NCBI RefSeq assembly: GCF_003063645.1
Contig: NZ_NESJ01000009.1
Location: forward strand, 62,001-126,000
Source of the DNA: Limnohabitans sp. 2KL-51
Lineage (GTDB): Bacteria; Pseudomonadota; Gammaproteobacteria; Burkholderiales; Burkholderiaceae_C
Length of the DNA: 64,000 nucleotides
Direction: 5' to 3'
Of this stretch, positions 54,794 through 64,000 are shown one piece after another. The translations under genes were made by a program, and so were the position numbers. The notes beneath the pieces are model-generated. The model made no database searches. It worked only from the letters and a program-made list of their open reading frames with translations, and was not told where the DNA came from. Position 1 is the stretch's first letter. Each line of letters starts with the position of its first letter.

Positions 54794-55767
54794 TCACTGT
54801 GCTTCGATCCCCAATTCCTTGATGCGCCGGGTAATGACATCAAATTCAAGCTTGTAGTTGGCTTGTGCCTGTTCGGGTGTTGTCACCATCATTTCAAACC
54901 CCCGCTCCACCAGCTGATTTCTAACCTCTGGTGAGTTGGCAATGGCACGCATTTCCTGTCCAAGCCTCTGAACAATGGCGTTTGGCGTTTTGGCTGGTGC
55001 CAGTATGGCCATCCAAACACTGTTGAGGTAAAGGGGATCGGTCAACCCCAATTCTTTGAGCGTGGGCACCTGGGGCAAGGCTTGCGAGCGGTCTGCGCCC
55101 ATCATGGCAATGGGCACGATCTTGCCTGTGGCCACGTGCTGTCGGGCGGTGGCTACAGAAGACAACCCCAGGGTGAGGGTTTGGTTCAGCAAGTCAGTCA
55201 CCACCGGGCCTTCGCCACGCTGGGGGACGTGCACCATTTCAGCCTTGAGGTCGCGGTTGAGCGACTCACCGGCCAAATGTCCCAACCCCCCGACACCCCA
55301 TGAGCCGTAGCTGTATTTGGCGTTGGGCACGGCCATGCGCTTGAGATCTGCAAAATTCTTGATGCCACTGAGGTGCTGCTAGAAATCAGTGCAGGACTGC
55401 GCAGTATTTGGCCAACAAAGACCAGGTCTTTTTGAGGATCAAAAGGCAAACTTTTGAACAAGGCCACATTGTTGATCAGTGGATCATTGATCGACAGAAG
55501 CAAGGTGTGCCCATCCCCCTCAGCCTTGGCGACTTCTGCGACACCGATGTTGCCAGCTGCGCCCGACTTATTGTCCACCACCACGGGCTGCCCCAGAGAT
55601 TTGGAGAGTTTTTCACCAAAGAGTCTGGCCACGAAATCTGTGGCGCCTCCTGCTGGGTAAGGTACAACGAGGCGGATGGTTTTGGTCGGGTAAGTTTGTG
55701 CATGCCCTGTCAGGCAAAGCAAAGTCGCAAACAGTCCCAAAGCGAGGGGCTTGATCAATTGTTTCAT
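54794..55767 (-). pseudogene. Bug/TctC-family substrate-binding protein interrupted by a frameshift
   Basis: N-terminal half in ORF 55198-55767 (YPTKTIRLVVPYPAGGATDFVARLFGEKLSKSLGQPVVVDNKSGAAGNIG); C-terminal half in another frame, ORF 54794-55336. The other frame also encodes GIKNFADLKRMAVPNAKYSYGSWG near 55372. Confidence 0.85.
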
Positions 55768-55800
55768 AGGGTCTCCTGGTGTGTTAAAGGATTTAAACGG

Positions 55801-56844
55801 TCATGCCGCGAGGTCTTCGGCGCTTTTTTCGTCAGAAAGTGTCTTTCTGAACTGCATCAACGCGGCATCGAAATGCAAAGGCAGCATGGGGTTGAATGCA
55901 GGTGTTTGCATGTTCAGGTGCTGCGCGGTGATCATGTTCCGGTCTTCTTCAAAGGCCTGGACCAAGGAGTTGTAGATGCTTTGTGTAACCGTTTCATCGC
56001 CCAGATCGCTTTGGTGGGACTGCTGAAAGAAGTAGTGGGTACTGTTTTCGGTTTCAGGGGTCAGTGTCTGGCAGCTGTGAAGTTGGACAGCTTGACTCAT
56101 GTCACCAGGTGCGGTGCCTACGGGCTTGCCACCCGAGTGCATCAACAAGGTTGCAGGCAGTAAAAATTCATAATCGAACCAACGGTCGAGATGGGTTGTA
56201 AAGGTCCTGAAGCGTTGGTAAAAAGGCGGTGACGGCACGTCAGGAATGTGCCGAATGACGCGAATTCCACGCTGCCCAGGCTGGGTGACCTTCTCGATTG
56301 TCGGCCTGGCTTGGGCAATGGCCGTTGAACCACCTAGAGTTTTTTCATGCACATAACTCAGGTGAGAAAAATCCAGCAGGTTGTCACAGATAAGAAGGTA
56401 AGGGGTGTCGTAGTGCAGGTAACCAGGGATGTTTTTCCAAGCCGGGTCACTGCACGAAAAATTGTCTGGCAAAAAGGCTTCATCTGCTTTGGTCGGGTCG
56501 CCCATCCAGACAAACACCCAGTTATTTTTGGTGACCACGGGGTAAGCGCGCACACAGGCTTTTGAGGGCACCTTGTCGGCTCCCGGGATTTCGGTGCAAT
56601 GCCCTTGGGCATTGAACTTGAGGCCGTGATAACCACAGCGGATGCTGTCACCTTCGCGGCGACCGGCTGACAGGGGTGCGTGTCGATGGCAGCATCTGTT
56701 TTCAAGGGCGGCCAATTTGCCGTCTTGCTTGCGATACACCACGACGGGCTCATTAAGAACCTTTCGCTGGAATAACTCTGTTGATTCAGCCGATGGTATT
56801 TCATGCTCCCAAGCAATCACATACCAGCAATTTTTAATCCACAT
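55801..56844 (-). CDS. Rieske 2Fe-2S aromatic ring-hydroxylating oxygenase, alpha subunit
   Basis: Rieske CCHRHAPLSAGRREGDSIRCGYHGLKFNAQGHCTEIPG and mononuclear-Fe motif DFSHLSYVH. Alternative start at 56883. Confidence 0.93.
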   Translation of the reverse strand: MWIKNCWYVIAWEHEIPSAESTELFQRKVLNEPVVVYRKQDGKLAALENRCCHRHAPLSAGRREGDSIRCGYHGLKFNAQGHCTEIPGADKVPSKACVRAYPVVTKNNWVFVWMGDPTKADEAFLPDNFSCSDPAWKNIPGYLHYDTPYLLICDNLLDFSHLSYVHEKTLGGSTAIAQARPTIEKVTQPGQRGIRVIRHIPDVPSPPFYQRFRTFTTHLDRWFDYEFLLPATLLMHSGGKPVGTAPGDMSQAVQLHSCQTLTPETENSTHYFFQQSHQSDLGDETVTQSIYNSLVQAFEEDRNMITAQHLNMQTPAFNPMLPLHFDAALMQFRKTLSDEKSAEDLAA

Positions 56845-56966
56845 GCATGAACCTTGTTGTTGCCGTTTGACCCACGTCATCAATCAATGTACGAGCATGA
56901 GAAAAAGCTGTCTGTCCCCTTCGAAAGGGACAACGCTAGGATCTTGGACGGCTTTTGCGAAGCTGT

Positions 56967-57797
56967 TCAGCTGACCGTAAGCCAGCGAACCAAACGCAAA
57001 CGGTCGCTGGGACCCCCTTGCGCTTGAAGCTTGGCATAGGCACGCTTGCGCAGCGTCATCACAGTCGAAGGTGCAACGCCCAGGTCGACAGCAATGCCAT
57101 CCACACTCATGCCTGAAGCAATGCGTGCGCACACGGCCCTTTCCCGGGCCGACAGACCTGGCGCACGGGCATGCAGAGCATCTTCCAATTGCTCCGCCGT
57201 TGTGGCACCACTGAAAATCTTGAGCCCAGCAAGGCGCGACCTGAAAACCTGTGCGATCAGTGCCCCTAGGGGAAGCAGTGTCTCAAGTTCACCCGGGGTG
57301 AAGTGACCCTGTTTGGCAGAGCGGTAAAGATTCACAGCCAAGCGATGCTCGGGTGAGGGAGAAAACAGAAACGACAAGCGGTCTGGCAAATTTTCACGTT
57401 CGTAAATGTCACGTTTCCAAGCGTTGTCTGGAATATCTTCACGCATCACATGCAAGGCAGCAACACCCTCGCACTTTTTATCATGGGCGTGCATTTGGTC
57501 CAGCAGGTGCGTGACCGGATCTTGTTTGAAGTACAAGTTTCGGTAACGTTCAAAACATTCTCTTGTGACATCACGGTTCGGCTGGCTTTCTTTGGTCGCG
57601 TAGGCAAACTGAATCGGTTTTTGACCCGAAGAGGGATGCTCAACCAGGGAGATGTAATCAACGTCGCTGATCTGGTTGATGGCTTGAAGTATGGGCTGGC
57701 TGATGGTCAGAACGCTCACATTCAGCAGGTTCGACAAAACCGATACGGGCATCTTGGCTGTACCCGTTGTCTTGGAAAAGTCCCAAAATTCTTGCAT
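56967..57797 (-). CDS. LuxR-type HTH transcriptional regulator
   Basis: C-terminal GLSARERAVCARIASGMSVDGIAVDLGVAPSTVMTLRKRAYAKL. Confidence 0.88.
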   Translation of the reverse strand: MQEFWDFSKTTGTAKMPVSVLSNLLNVSVLTISQPILQAINQISDVDYISLVEHPSSGQKPIQFAYATKESQPNRDVTRECFERYRNLYFKQDPVTHLLDQMHAHDKKCEGVAALHVMREDIPDNAWKRDIYERENLPDRLSFLFSPSPEHRLAVNLYRSAKQGHFTPGELETLLPLGALIAQVFRSRLAGLKIFSGATTAEQLEDALHARAPGLSARERAVCARIASGMSVDGIAVDLGVAPSTVMTLRKRAYAKLQAQGGPSDRLRLVRWLTVS

Positions 57798-57866
57798 GGA
57801 TCGTTTATACGTCAGCCCATGACCCTTGTCATCAGGACTTGCGATCGTGGGGGACTTGATGCCTGC

Positions 57867-58496
57867 CTAAATCATCCGCCCCAACGCCGCCTGCAAATGC
57901 TCTGACGGCAAACGCTTGAAGCCCGAATGGGCAAAGCGCTGCAAGCGCCCCTGAATGAAGGCCACCAGCAAGGATGCGGTCACTTGGGCATTGGCCGTTG
58001 GCGTGGCGGACTCGGTGCCTTTGAGGGATTGGCGCAGTTGCGCTTCGATCTTGTCAAACAGCAAGTTGATGCGCTCTTGCAAGCGCTCGTGCTCCAGCAC
58101 CAGCGCATCGCCGTTCATGACGCGGCACATGCCGGGGTTTTTTTCGGCGAACTGCAGCAGCAGTGTCACGATGCGCGTGGCTTGGTTGGGGCCCACAGGT
58201 TCGCGGTCGGTGACTTGCCGAATCAAACCGATCACGGACTGGTCCACAAAGTCGATCAGGCCTTCGAACATCTGCGCCTTGCTGGCAAAGTGACGGTACA
58301 AGGCCGCTTCGCTCACGCCGATTTTGGTGGCCAAGCCTGCGGTGGTGACGCGTTCGGCACCGGGCTGCTCGAGCATGGCCACCAGGGTTTGCAATATCTG
58401 CAACCGGCGTTCACCGGGGCGTGGCCGTTTGCGTGCCAGCGTCGCGTCCTCGTCGCGCTCGTGCTCGTGCTTTGAGGATGGATCTGAAACTGCCAT
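57867..58496 (-). CDS. slmA: SlmA-like TetR-family nucleoid occlusion factor
   Basis: RRLQILQTLVAMLEQPGAERVTTAGLATKIGVSEAALYRHFASKAQMFEGLIDFVDQSV; adjacent to argB. Confidence 0.88.
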   Translation of the reverse strand: MAVSDPSSKHEHERDEDATLARKRPRPGERRLQILQTLVAMLEQPGAERVTTAGLATKIGVSEAALYRHFASKAQMFEGLIDFVDQSVIGLIRQVTDREPVGPNQATRIVTLLLQFAEKNPGMCRVMNGDALVLEHERLQERINLLFDKIEAQLRQSLKGTESATPTANAQVTASLLVAFIQGRLQRFAHSGFKRLPSEHLQAALGRMI

Positions 58497-58539
58497 GTCT
58501 TCCCTTTGTGGTGTCGCCGCGCTTGCTGTCGGTCTGGTT

Positions 58540-59439
58540 TTATCGGCTGCGGATCATGGTGCCAAAAGCTTGCTCAGAAAGCACCTCGAGCAGCATGGCA
58601 TGGGGCACACGGCCGTCGATGATGTGCACCGCGTTGACGCCGCTTTTGGCGGCATCGAGCGCGCCCGCAATTTTGGGGATCATGCCGCCGCTGATGGTGC
58701 CGTCGGCACACAATTCGTCAATGCGGCTGGGGGTCAGATCGGTGAGCAAGTTGCCTTCTTTGTCGAGCACACCCCGGATGTTGGTGAGCATGAGCAACTT
58801 TTCGGCTTGCAGCACGGCGGCCAGCTTGGCGGCCACCACGTCGGCGTTGATGTTGTAGCTTTCATTGTTGACACCAAAACCAATGGGGCTGACCACCGGA
58901 ATGAAGGCGTCGTCTTGCAGGCATTGGAGGATAGAGGGGTCAATGCTTTCAATCTCGCCGACCTGGCCCACGTCGTGTTCTTTGGTGGGGTCTTGACTGT
59001 CGATCAGGCGCAGTTTTTTGGCACGAATCAGGCCACCGTCTCGACCCGTCAGGCCCACGGCTTTGCCGCCGGCGCGGTTGATCATGCCGACGATGTCTTG
59101 CTGCACTTCGCCGCCCAGCACCCACTCGACCACTTCCATGGTTTCGGCATCGGTCACGCGCATGCCTTGGATGAATTCGCCGGTTTTGCCCAGGCGCTTC
59201 AAGGCCGTTTCGATCTGTGGGCCGCCGCCGTGCACCACCACCGGGTTCATGCCCACCAGTTTGAGCAGCACCACGTCTTCGGCAAAGGCTTGCTGCAGGG
59301 CCGGGTCGGTCATGGCGTTGCCGCCGTATTTGATGACCAGTGTCTTGCCGTGGAACTTGCGGATGTAGGGCATGGCCTGCGCCAGGATCTGGGCTTGGTC
59401 ATGCGGTGCAACGGTGGAGGCAGCAGTGGTGTCGGTCAT
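58540..59439 (-). CDS. argB: Acetylglutamate kinase
   Basis: [43 protein letters not shown]; start at [10 protein letters not shown] (59439). Confidence 0.97.
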   Translation of the reverse strand: MTDTTAASTVAPHDQAQILAQAMPYIRKFHGKTLVIKYGGNAMTDPALQQAFAEDVVLLKLVGMNPVVVHGGGPQIETALKRLGKTGEFIQGMRVTDAETMEVVEWVLGGEVQQDIVGMINRAGGKAVGLTGRDGGLIRAKKLRLIDSQDPTKEHDVGQVGEIESIDPSILQCLQDDAFIPVVSPIGFGVNNESYNINADVVAAKLAAVLQAEKLLMLTNIRGVLDKEGNLLTDLTPSRIDELCADGTISGGMIPKIAGALDAAKSGVNAVHIIDGRVPHAMLLEVLSEQAFGTMIRSR

Positions 59440-59507
59440 GGTTCGAAACGGGGTTGTCGAAGAAGGTTCACAAAGTTCTGGAGATTGTGCCGCAAGCCCA
59501 AGACAGC

Positions 59508-60404
59508 TCAGAGAATCTCGGCCAGCATGCGGTTGACACCTTGCTGCCAGGGCGGCAACACCAGCCCAAAGGCTTGCTGCAGTTTGTGGGTGCTGAGGCG
59601 CGAATTGAAAGGCCGCTTGGCCGGCGTCGGGAAAGCCGAAGTGGGCACGGGGGCGATGTCGGTCACTTTCAGGCCCTGCTCGGGATGGAGGTGCCGCGCC
59701 TGCGCGATCACATGGCTGGCATAGCCGTGCCAACTGGTTTCACCCGAAGCCACCAGGTGGTAAATGCCTGCCAAAGCCGGTGTCGGGTTGGCCATGGCTT
59801 GGCGGATGGCGTGGGCCGTCACATCGGCGATCAGGTCTGCGCCGGTGGGCGCGCCGTGTTGGTCATCGATCACCGTGAGGCGTTCGCGTTCACCAGCCAG
59901 GCGCAGCATGGTCTTGGCAAAGTTACCGCCCCGCGCTGCATACACCCAGCTGGTGCGAAAAATCAGGTGTTTGCAACCACTGGCAACAATGGCTTGCTCG
60001 CCTTCGAGTTTGGTCTGGCCGTATACGCTGAGCGGCCCGGTGGCATCGCCCTCTTGCCAAGCTTGATTGCCTTGGCCGCTGAACACGTAGTCGGTCGAGT
60101 AATGCACCAGCCAGGCACCGATTGCGGCAGCGGACTGCGCCAGCGCGGCGGGGGCGGTGGCGTTCAGGCAGCGGGCCAGGTCGGGTTCGGACTCGGCCTT
60201 GTCGACTGCCGTGTGGGCGGCGGCGTTGACGATGACGTCGGGACGCCAGTCGCGCACCGTTTGCGCCAGGCGCTCCGGGTGGTTCAAGTCACCGCAAAAG
60301 TCTGTGCTGTGCCGGTCCAGCGCCAACACTGGGCCCAAGGGGGCCAGGCTGCGCTGCAATTCCCAGCCGACCTGGCCATTTTTTCCAAGCAATAGGATTT
60401 TCAT
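59508..60404 (-). CDS. rfbD: dTDP-4-dehydrorhamnose reductase
   Basis: [43 protein letters not shown]. Confidence 0.95.
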   Translation of the reverse strand: MKILLLGKNGQVGWELQRSLAPLGPVLALDRHSTDFCGDLNHPERLAQTVRDWRPDVIVNAAAHTAVDKAESEPDLARCLNATAPAALAQSAAAIGAWLVHYSTDYVFSGQGNQAWQEGDATGPLSVYGQTKLEGEQAIVASGCKHLIFRTSWVYAARGGNFAKTMLRLAGERERLTVIDDQHGAPTGADLIADVTAHAIRQAMANPTPALAGIYHLVASGETSWHGYASHVIAQARHLHPEQGLKVTDIAPVPTSAFPTPAKRPFNSRLSTHKLQQAFGLVLPPWQQGVNRMLAEIL

Positions 60405-61465
60405 GAGGCTTGGTATTGTTTTTGGACCCAGTCGCGGTAGGCGCCGCTTTGCACATTGCTGACCCATTGCGGGTTGGCCAGGTACCACTGCACGGTTTTG
60501 CGGATGCCGGTTTCAAAGGTCTCGGCCGGCTTCCAGCCCAACTCGGCCTCGATCTTGTGGGCATCGATGGCATAGCGCCGGTCATGGCCGGGGCGGTCGG
60601 TCACGTAGCTGATTTGCTGGGCGTAGGGCTGGCCGTCGGCGCGGGGGCGCAACTCGTCCAGCAGCGCGCACACCGTTTTCACAATCTCGATGTTGGGCTT
60701 TTCGTTCCAGCCGCCCACGTTGTAGGTCTCGCCCAGGCGGCCAGCTTCGAGCACGCGGCGAATCGCGCTGCAGTGGTCCTTCACATACAGCCAGTCACGG
60801 ATCTGCATGCCGTCTCCGTAGACCGGCAAAGGCTTGCCCGCCAATGCATTGACGATCATGAGTGGGATGAGTTTTTCGGGAAAGTGATACGGGCCGTAGT
60901 TGTTGGAGCAGTTGGTGGTGAGCACCGGCAGGCCATAGGTGTGGTGCCAGGCGCGCACCAGGTGGTCAGATGCGGCCTTGCTTGCGCTGTAGGGGCTGTT
61001 GGGCTCGTAGCGGTGCGTCTCGGCAAAGGCGGGGTCGTCTTTGGCCAGCGAGCCGTAGACCTCGTCGGTGGAGACGTGCAAAAAACGGAAAGCCGATTTG
61101 CGACTTTCAGGCAAAGCCGACCAGTACCCACGCACCGATTCCAGCAATCGGAAGGTGCCCACGATGTTCGTTTCGATGAAGTCTACCGGGCCATGGATGG
61201 AGCGGTCCACATGGCTTTCGGCGGCGAAGTTGAGCACAGCGCGGGGTTGGTGCTCGGCCAGCAATCGGCTGACCAGTTCGGCGTCACCGATGTCACCTTG
61301 CACAAAGACATGCCGCGCATCGCCTTGCAGGCTGGACAAGGTTTCCAGATTGCCCGCGTAGGTGAGTTTGTCGAGGTTGATGATGGGCTCTTGGCTGGAT
61401 GCCAGCCAGTCCAGCACAAAGTTGGCGCCAATGAATCCGGCCGCGCCGGTGACAAGAAGGGTCAT
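60401..61465 (-). CDS. rfbB: dTDP-glucose 4,6-dehydratase
   Basis: [76 protein letters not shown]. Confidence 0.96.
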   Translation of the reverse strand: MTLLVTGAAGFIGANFVLDWLASSQEPIINLDKLTYAGNLETLSSLQGDARHVFVQGDIGDAELVSRLLAEHQPRAVLNFAAESHVDRSIHGPVDFIETNIVGTFRLLESVRGYWSALPESRKSAFRFLHVSTDEVYGSLAKDDPAFAETHRYEPNSPYSASKAASDHLVRAWHHTYGLPVLTTNCSNNYGPYHFPEKLIPLMIVNALAGKPLPVYGDGMQIRDWLYVKDHCSAIRRVLEAGRLGETYNVGGWNEKPNIEIVKTVCALLDELRPRADGQPYAQQISYVTDRPGHDRRYAIDAHKIEAELGWKPAETFETGIRKTVQWYLANPQWVSNVQSGAYRDWVQKQYQAS

Positions 61466-61622
61466 GGATGAGGTCTGCTCAAGGGTGCCACGGGAGGCTG
61501 CACCAACAAATGCTGATTTTAGAAGCATCGCCGGGTGATTCCGACAAACAGCGGCTGGCTGCAACCCAGAGCCCAAAGTAGCGGCATCAGGTTACAGTGG
61601 CAGTCTGTTCAGGAAGTGCACC

Positions 61623-62213
61623 ATGGCCTCATCAAAAGACACCCCCCACAAGACCCACCCCATGGCCAACGCCTCTGAAAGCGTGACGCCGCCAGCGCAG
61701 CATGTTTGGCTGGCAGGCTTGGGGGCGCTGGCCAAAGCGCAGCAAGAAGGCAGCAAAGCGATGGAGGCACTGGTGAACGACGGACTGGCTTTTCAGCGCA
61801 AAAGCCAGTCCGAGGCGCAACAACGCCTGCAAGAGGCCACTGAGCGCCTGAGCCACCTGACCACCGACTTTGGTCAATCTACCTCAGGGCGAGTGGACAA
61901 GCTGGAACACCTGTTTGAAGACCGCGTGGCCAAGGCCTTGCATCGGCTGGGCATGCCCTCGCTGCTGGACATCCAGATGCTCAACGACCGCGTGACCCAA
62001 CTCGAAACGCAGTGGCTCGCCATGAGCGGCAGCACAAAACAGCAAGCCCAGGCGGCCGCCAAAAAGGCCAAGTCCTTGTCGAAGTCGGCACGCCAAGCCT
62101 CGGGCAAACCCATGGTCAAAGCTGTGGGCAAAACAGCCGCAAAAACTGCTGCCAAATCCGCCCCCAAGACTTCATCGGCCAGCGCCAAAAAGCAGCGCAG
62201 CAAATCGGCCTGA
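61623..62213 (+). CDS. PhaF/PhaI-like phasin with Lys/Ala-rich C-terminal tail
   Basis: HVWLAGLGALAKAQQEGSKAMEALVNDG; coiled-coil centre; AAKTAAKSAPKTSSASAKKQRSKSA tail. Confidence 0.88.
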   Translation: MASSKDTPHKTHPMANASESVTPPAQHVWLAGLGALAKAQQEGSKAMEALVNDGLAFQRKSQSEAQQRLQEATERLSHLTTDFGQSTSGRVDKLEHLFEDRVAKALHRLGMPSLLDIQMLNDRVTQLETQWLAMSGSTKQQAQAAAKKAKSLSKSARQASGKPMVKAVGKTAAKTAAKSAPKTSSASAKKQRSKSA

Positions 62214-62241
62214 TCGGCCTGGCCCACGCCGCTGACTTGCC

Positions 62242-62907
62242 ATGGCCAAAAAAGCCCCCCGCCGCACCGCTGAGCGCATCGCCGAGGTGACGCTGGGCCT
62301 TTTCAACCGGTTCGGCGAACCAAATGTGTCAACCACGCTGATCTCGGCAGAACTGAGCATCAGCCCCGGCAACCTCTACTACCACTTTGCCTCCAAGGAC
62401 GCACTGGTCAACCACCTGTTTGACCAGTACGAGAGCGCCATGCTGGCCCTGCTGGATGCTGCGCCGGATGTGCAAGACATTGAGGACGCCTGGTTTTTTC
62501 TGCACTCGCTTTTTGAGCGCGTCTGGAACCACCGCTTTTTGTACCGCGACCTGAACAATTTGTTGTCGGGCAACCGGCATCTGGAAATGCATTTTCATGC
62601 CGTGCTCACGCGCAAGACCCATGCGTTTCGGCAGATGCTGGAATCACTTGCGGCAGCGGGTCTGATGCGCATCGACCCGGACAGCATCGAAACCCTGTCA
62701 GCCAGCATGTCGGTGATGGTGACGTATTGGCTCAGCTACGAGTATGTTCGAGACCCACGACACGCCATGGAGCCCGCCAACTCAGGTTTGGCCCTGACCC
62801 GAGGGGCTCAGCATGTACTGGCCTTGCTGACGCCTTATATGGCCAGCGCTGACTTGCAAAATCACCTGCGCGGCCTGAGCACAGCCTACAGCGCGACTCA
62901 GCGCTGA
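62242..62907 (+). CDS. TetR/AcrR family regulator (PhaD-like)
   Basis: RIAEVTLGLFNRFGEPNVSTTLISAELSISPGNLYYHFASKDALVNHLF; directly downstream of the phasin gene. Confidence 0.88.
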   Translation: MAKKAPRRTAERIAEVTLGLFNRFGEPNVSTTLISAELSISPGNLYYHFASKDALVNHLFDQYESAMLALLDAAPDVQDIEDAWFFLHSLFERVWNHRFLYRDLNNLLSGNRHLEMHFHAVLTRKTHAFRQMLESLAAAGLMRIDPDSIETLSASMSVMVTYWLSYEYVRDPRHAMEPANSGLALTRGAQHVLALLTPYMASADLQNHLRGLSTAYSATQR

Positions 62908-62939
62908 AAGACCGCCTGACGGGCGCTGCGCTGCGGCCT

Positions 62940-63707
62940 TCAGGCAAAGCGCGATGCGGCTATGGCCAAGAGACCATCGAAAATCAGGTTGTCCACCAGC
63001 TCGAATTGCACCGACATGCTCGGGGCCATTTTCCAGCCTGCACCGCCCGTCATGATGCACATCGGCTCCAGGTGGGTGTGGTCTCGCAGGTGCTGCACCA
63101 TGCGCTCGCACGCCCCGGCAATGGCGTAAGTGCCACCGCTGGTCAGGGCGTCGCTGGTGTTGGTGGGAAAAGGGGTCACCTCGCCCGTGGGCACATGCAA
63201 CCCGGCTGTGCCCGACTCGAGGGCACGCAGCATGATGCCGTGGCCCGGCAGGATCAGGCCTCCCAAAAAGCGCCCTTCGGCGTCTATGGCCTCCACCGTG
63301 ACGGCTGTGCCCACCATGACCACCACCAGCGGGCGCGCAGGACCTGACTGCGCCAGCATGCGCTGGCGCGCACCGATCATGGCCACCCAGCGGTCTGCAC
63401 CCAAGCGCGAGGGGTAGTCGTAGCCGTTGATGAGCCCGGCTTCTTGCGAGCTGGGCACCACCCACTGGGGCGGGAAGTCCCACAACTCCATTTGCTCTTG
63501 CACCCGGCGCTTGATGGCATCACCCGCCACCACGCAGCCGAGCATATGGCGTGGCACTGGCAACTGGGCCCAAGAGCCTTCCGAAAGCCGGTCGATGTTT
63601 TCGAGGAATTCGGCGCCGTGGGCCACCAATTCAGCACGAGGACTGGGTTGCGCGTACAGCGCCCATTTCAGGCGGGTATTGCCTACGTCGATGGCTAAAA
63701 ATGTCAT
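62940..63707 (-). CDS. coaX: Type III pantothenate kinase
   Basis: [52 protein letters not shown]. Confidence 0.94.
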   Translation of the reverse strand: MTFLAIDVGNTRLKWALYAQPSPRAELVAHGAEFLENIDRLSEGSWAQLPVPRHMLGCVVAGDAIKRRVQEQMELWDFPPQWVVPSSQEAGLINGYDYPSRLGADRWVAMIGARQRMLAQSGPARPLVVVMVGTAVTVEAIDAEGRFLGGLILPGHGIMLRALESGTAGLHVPTGEVTPFPTNTSDALTSGGTYAIAGACERMVQHLRDHTHLEPMCIMTGGAGWKMAPSMSVQFELVDNLIFDGLLAIAASRFA

Positions 63708-63753
63708 CCGCCGATGATAATGATTTTTGACAACTGCCCTTTCGGGCTGTCCC

Positions 63754-64000
63754 TCAGTCAGGCTGCCCGGCAGTTTTGGCTTTGTGGATGGCAGCTTGAG
63801 CATCACGGCCCAAATTAGCTGGCACCTCATTCCCCTCAATCTGAAGCATCAGGCCCAGCAGGCGTGCACCATGCTCCACCGCCATGGAGGCGTATTTGAT
63901 GTCGCCTTGAACCAGCGCACTGGCCATGAGTTCGACCCTCTCATAAGCATAGATATTGCCCGACACTTTGCCCGCCACGACGATGCGACTGGCCATGACA
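63754..64000 (-). CDS. Bactofilin-like polymer-forming protein, C-terminal part (5' end outside window)
   Basis: [47 protein letters not shown] beta-repeat pattern; ORF reaches the window edge. Confidence 0.85.
   Translation of the reverse strand, partial: VMASRIVVAGKVSGNIYAYERVELMASALVQGDIKYASMAVEHGARLLGLMLQIEGNEVPANLGRDAQAAIHKAKTAGQPD

Overview
This window looks like a high-GC betaproteobacterial chromosome, probably Burkholderiales/Comamonadaceae-like (inferred from gene content and synteny). The first 26 kb is mostly one minus-strand housekeeping run: gltBD, mla genes, ABC pair, ibaG/bolA-like gene, murA, hisGDCBHAF, hisIE, HIT protein and tatABC, facing a degQ/htrA-type protease cut by the window start. 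That run is broken between hisF and hisI by a methyltransferase and a ParD-like/RelE-like toxin-antitoxin pair. A RAYT/Y1 transposase with 25-bp palindromic flanks follows gltB. From about 32 to 45.5 kb there is a sugar-acid (hexuronate/aldonate) catabolic island with an FCD-type GntR regulator, TRAP transporter, several dehydratases and dehydrogenases, and REP-like hairpin repeats on both sides of one gene. From about 45.5 to 54.7 kb there is a compact operon: TauABC-like transporter, histidinol-dehydrogenase paralog, DegT aminotransferase, CuyA/DcyD-like PLP lyase and Asp/Glu-type racemase, divergent from a MocR regulator. I read it as a candidate C3-sulfonate pathway, possibly for cysteinolate/cysteate. 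The remainder holds a frameshifted Bug receptor, a Rieske oxygenase with a LuxR-type regulator, slmA-argB, rfbDB, a phasin/TetR pair, coaX and a truncated bactofilin. I recognised no tRNA, rRNA or CRISPR array. All functional names come from reading translated motifs, with no database search.
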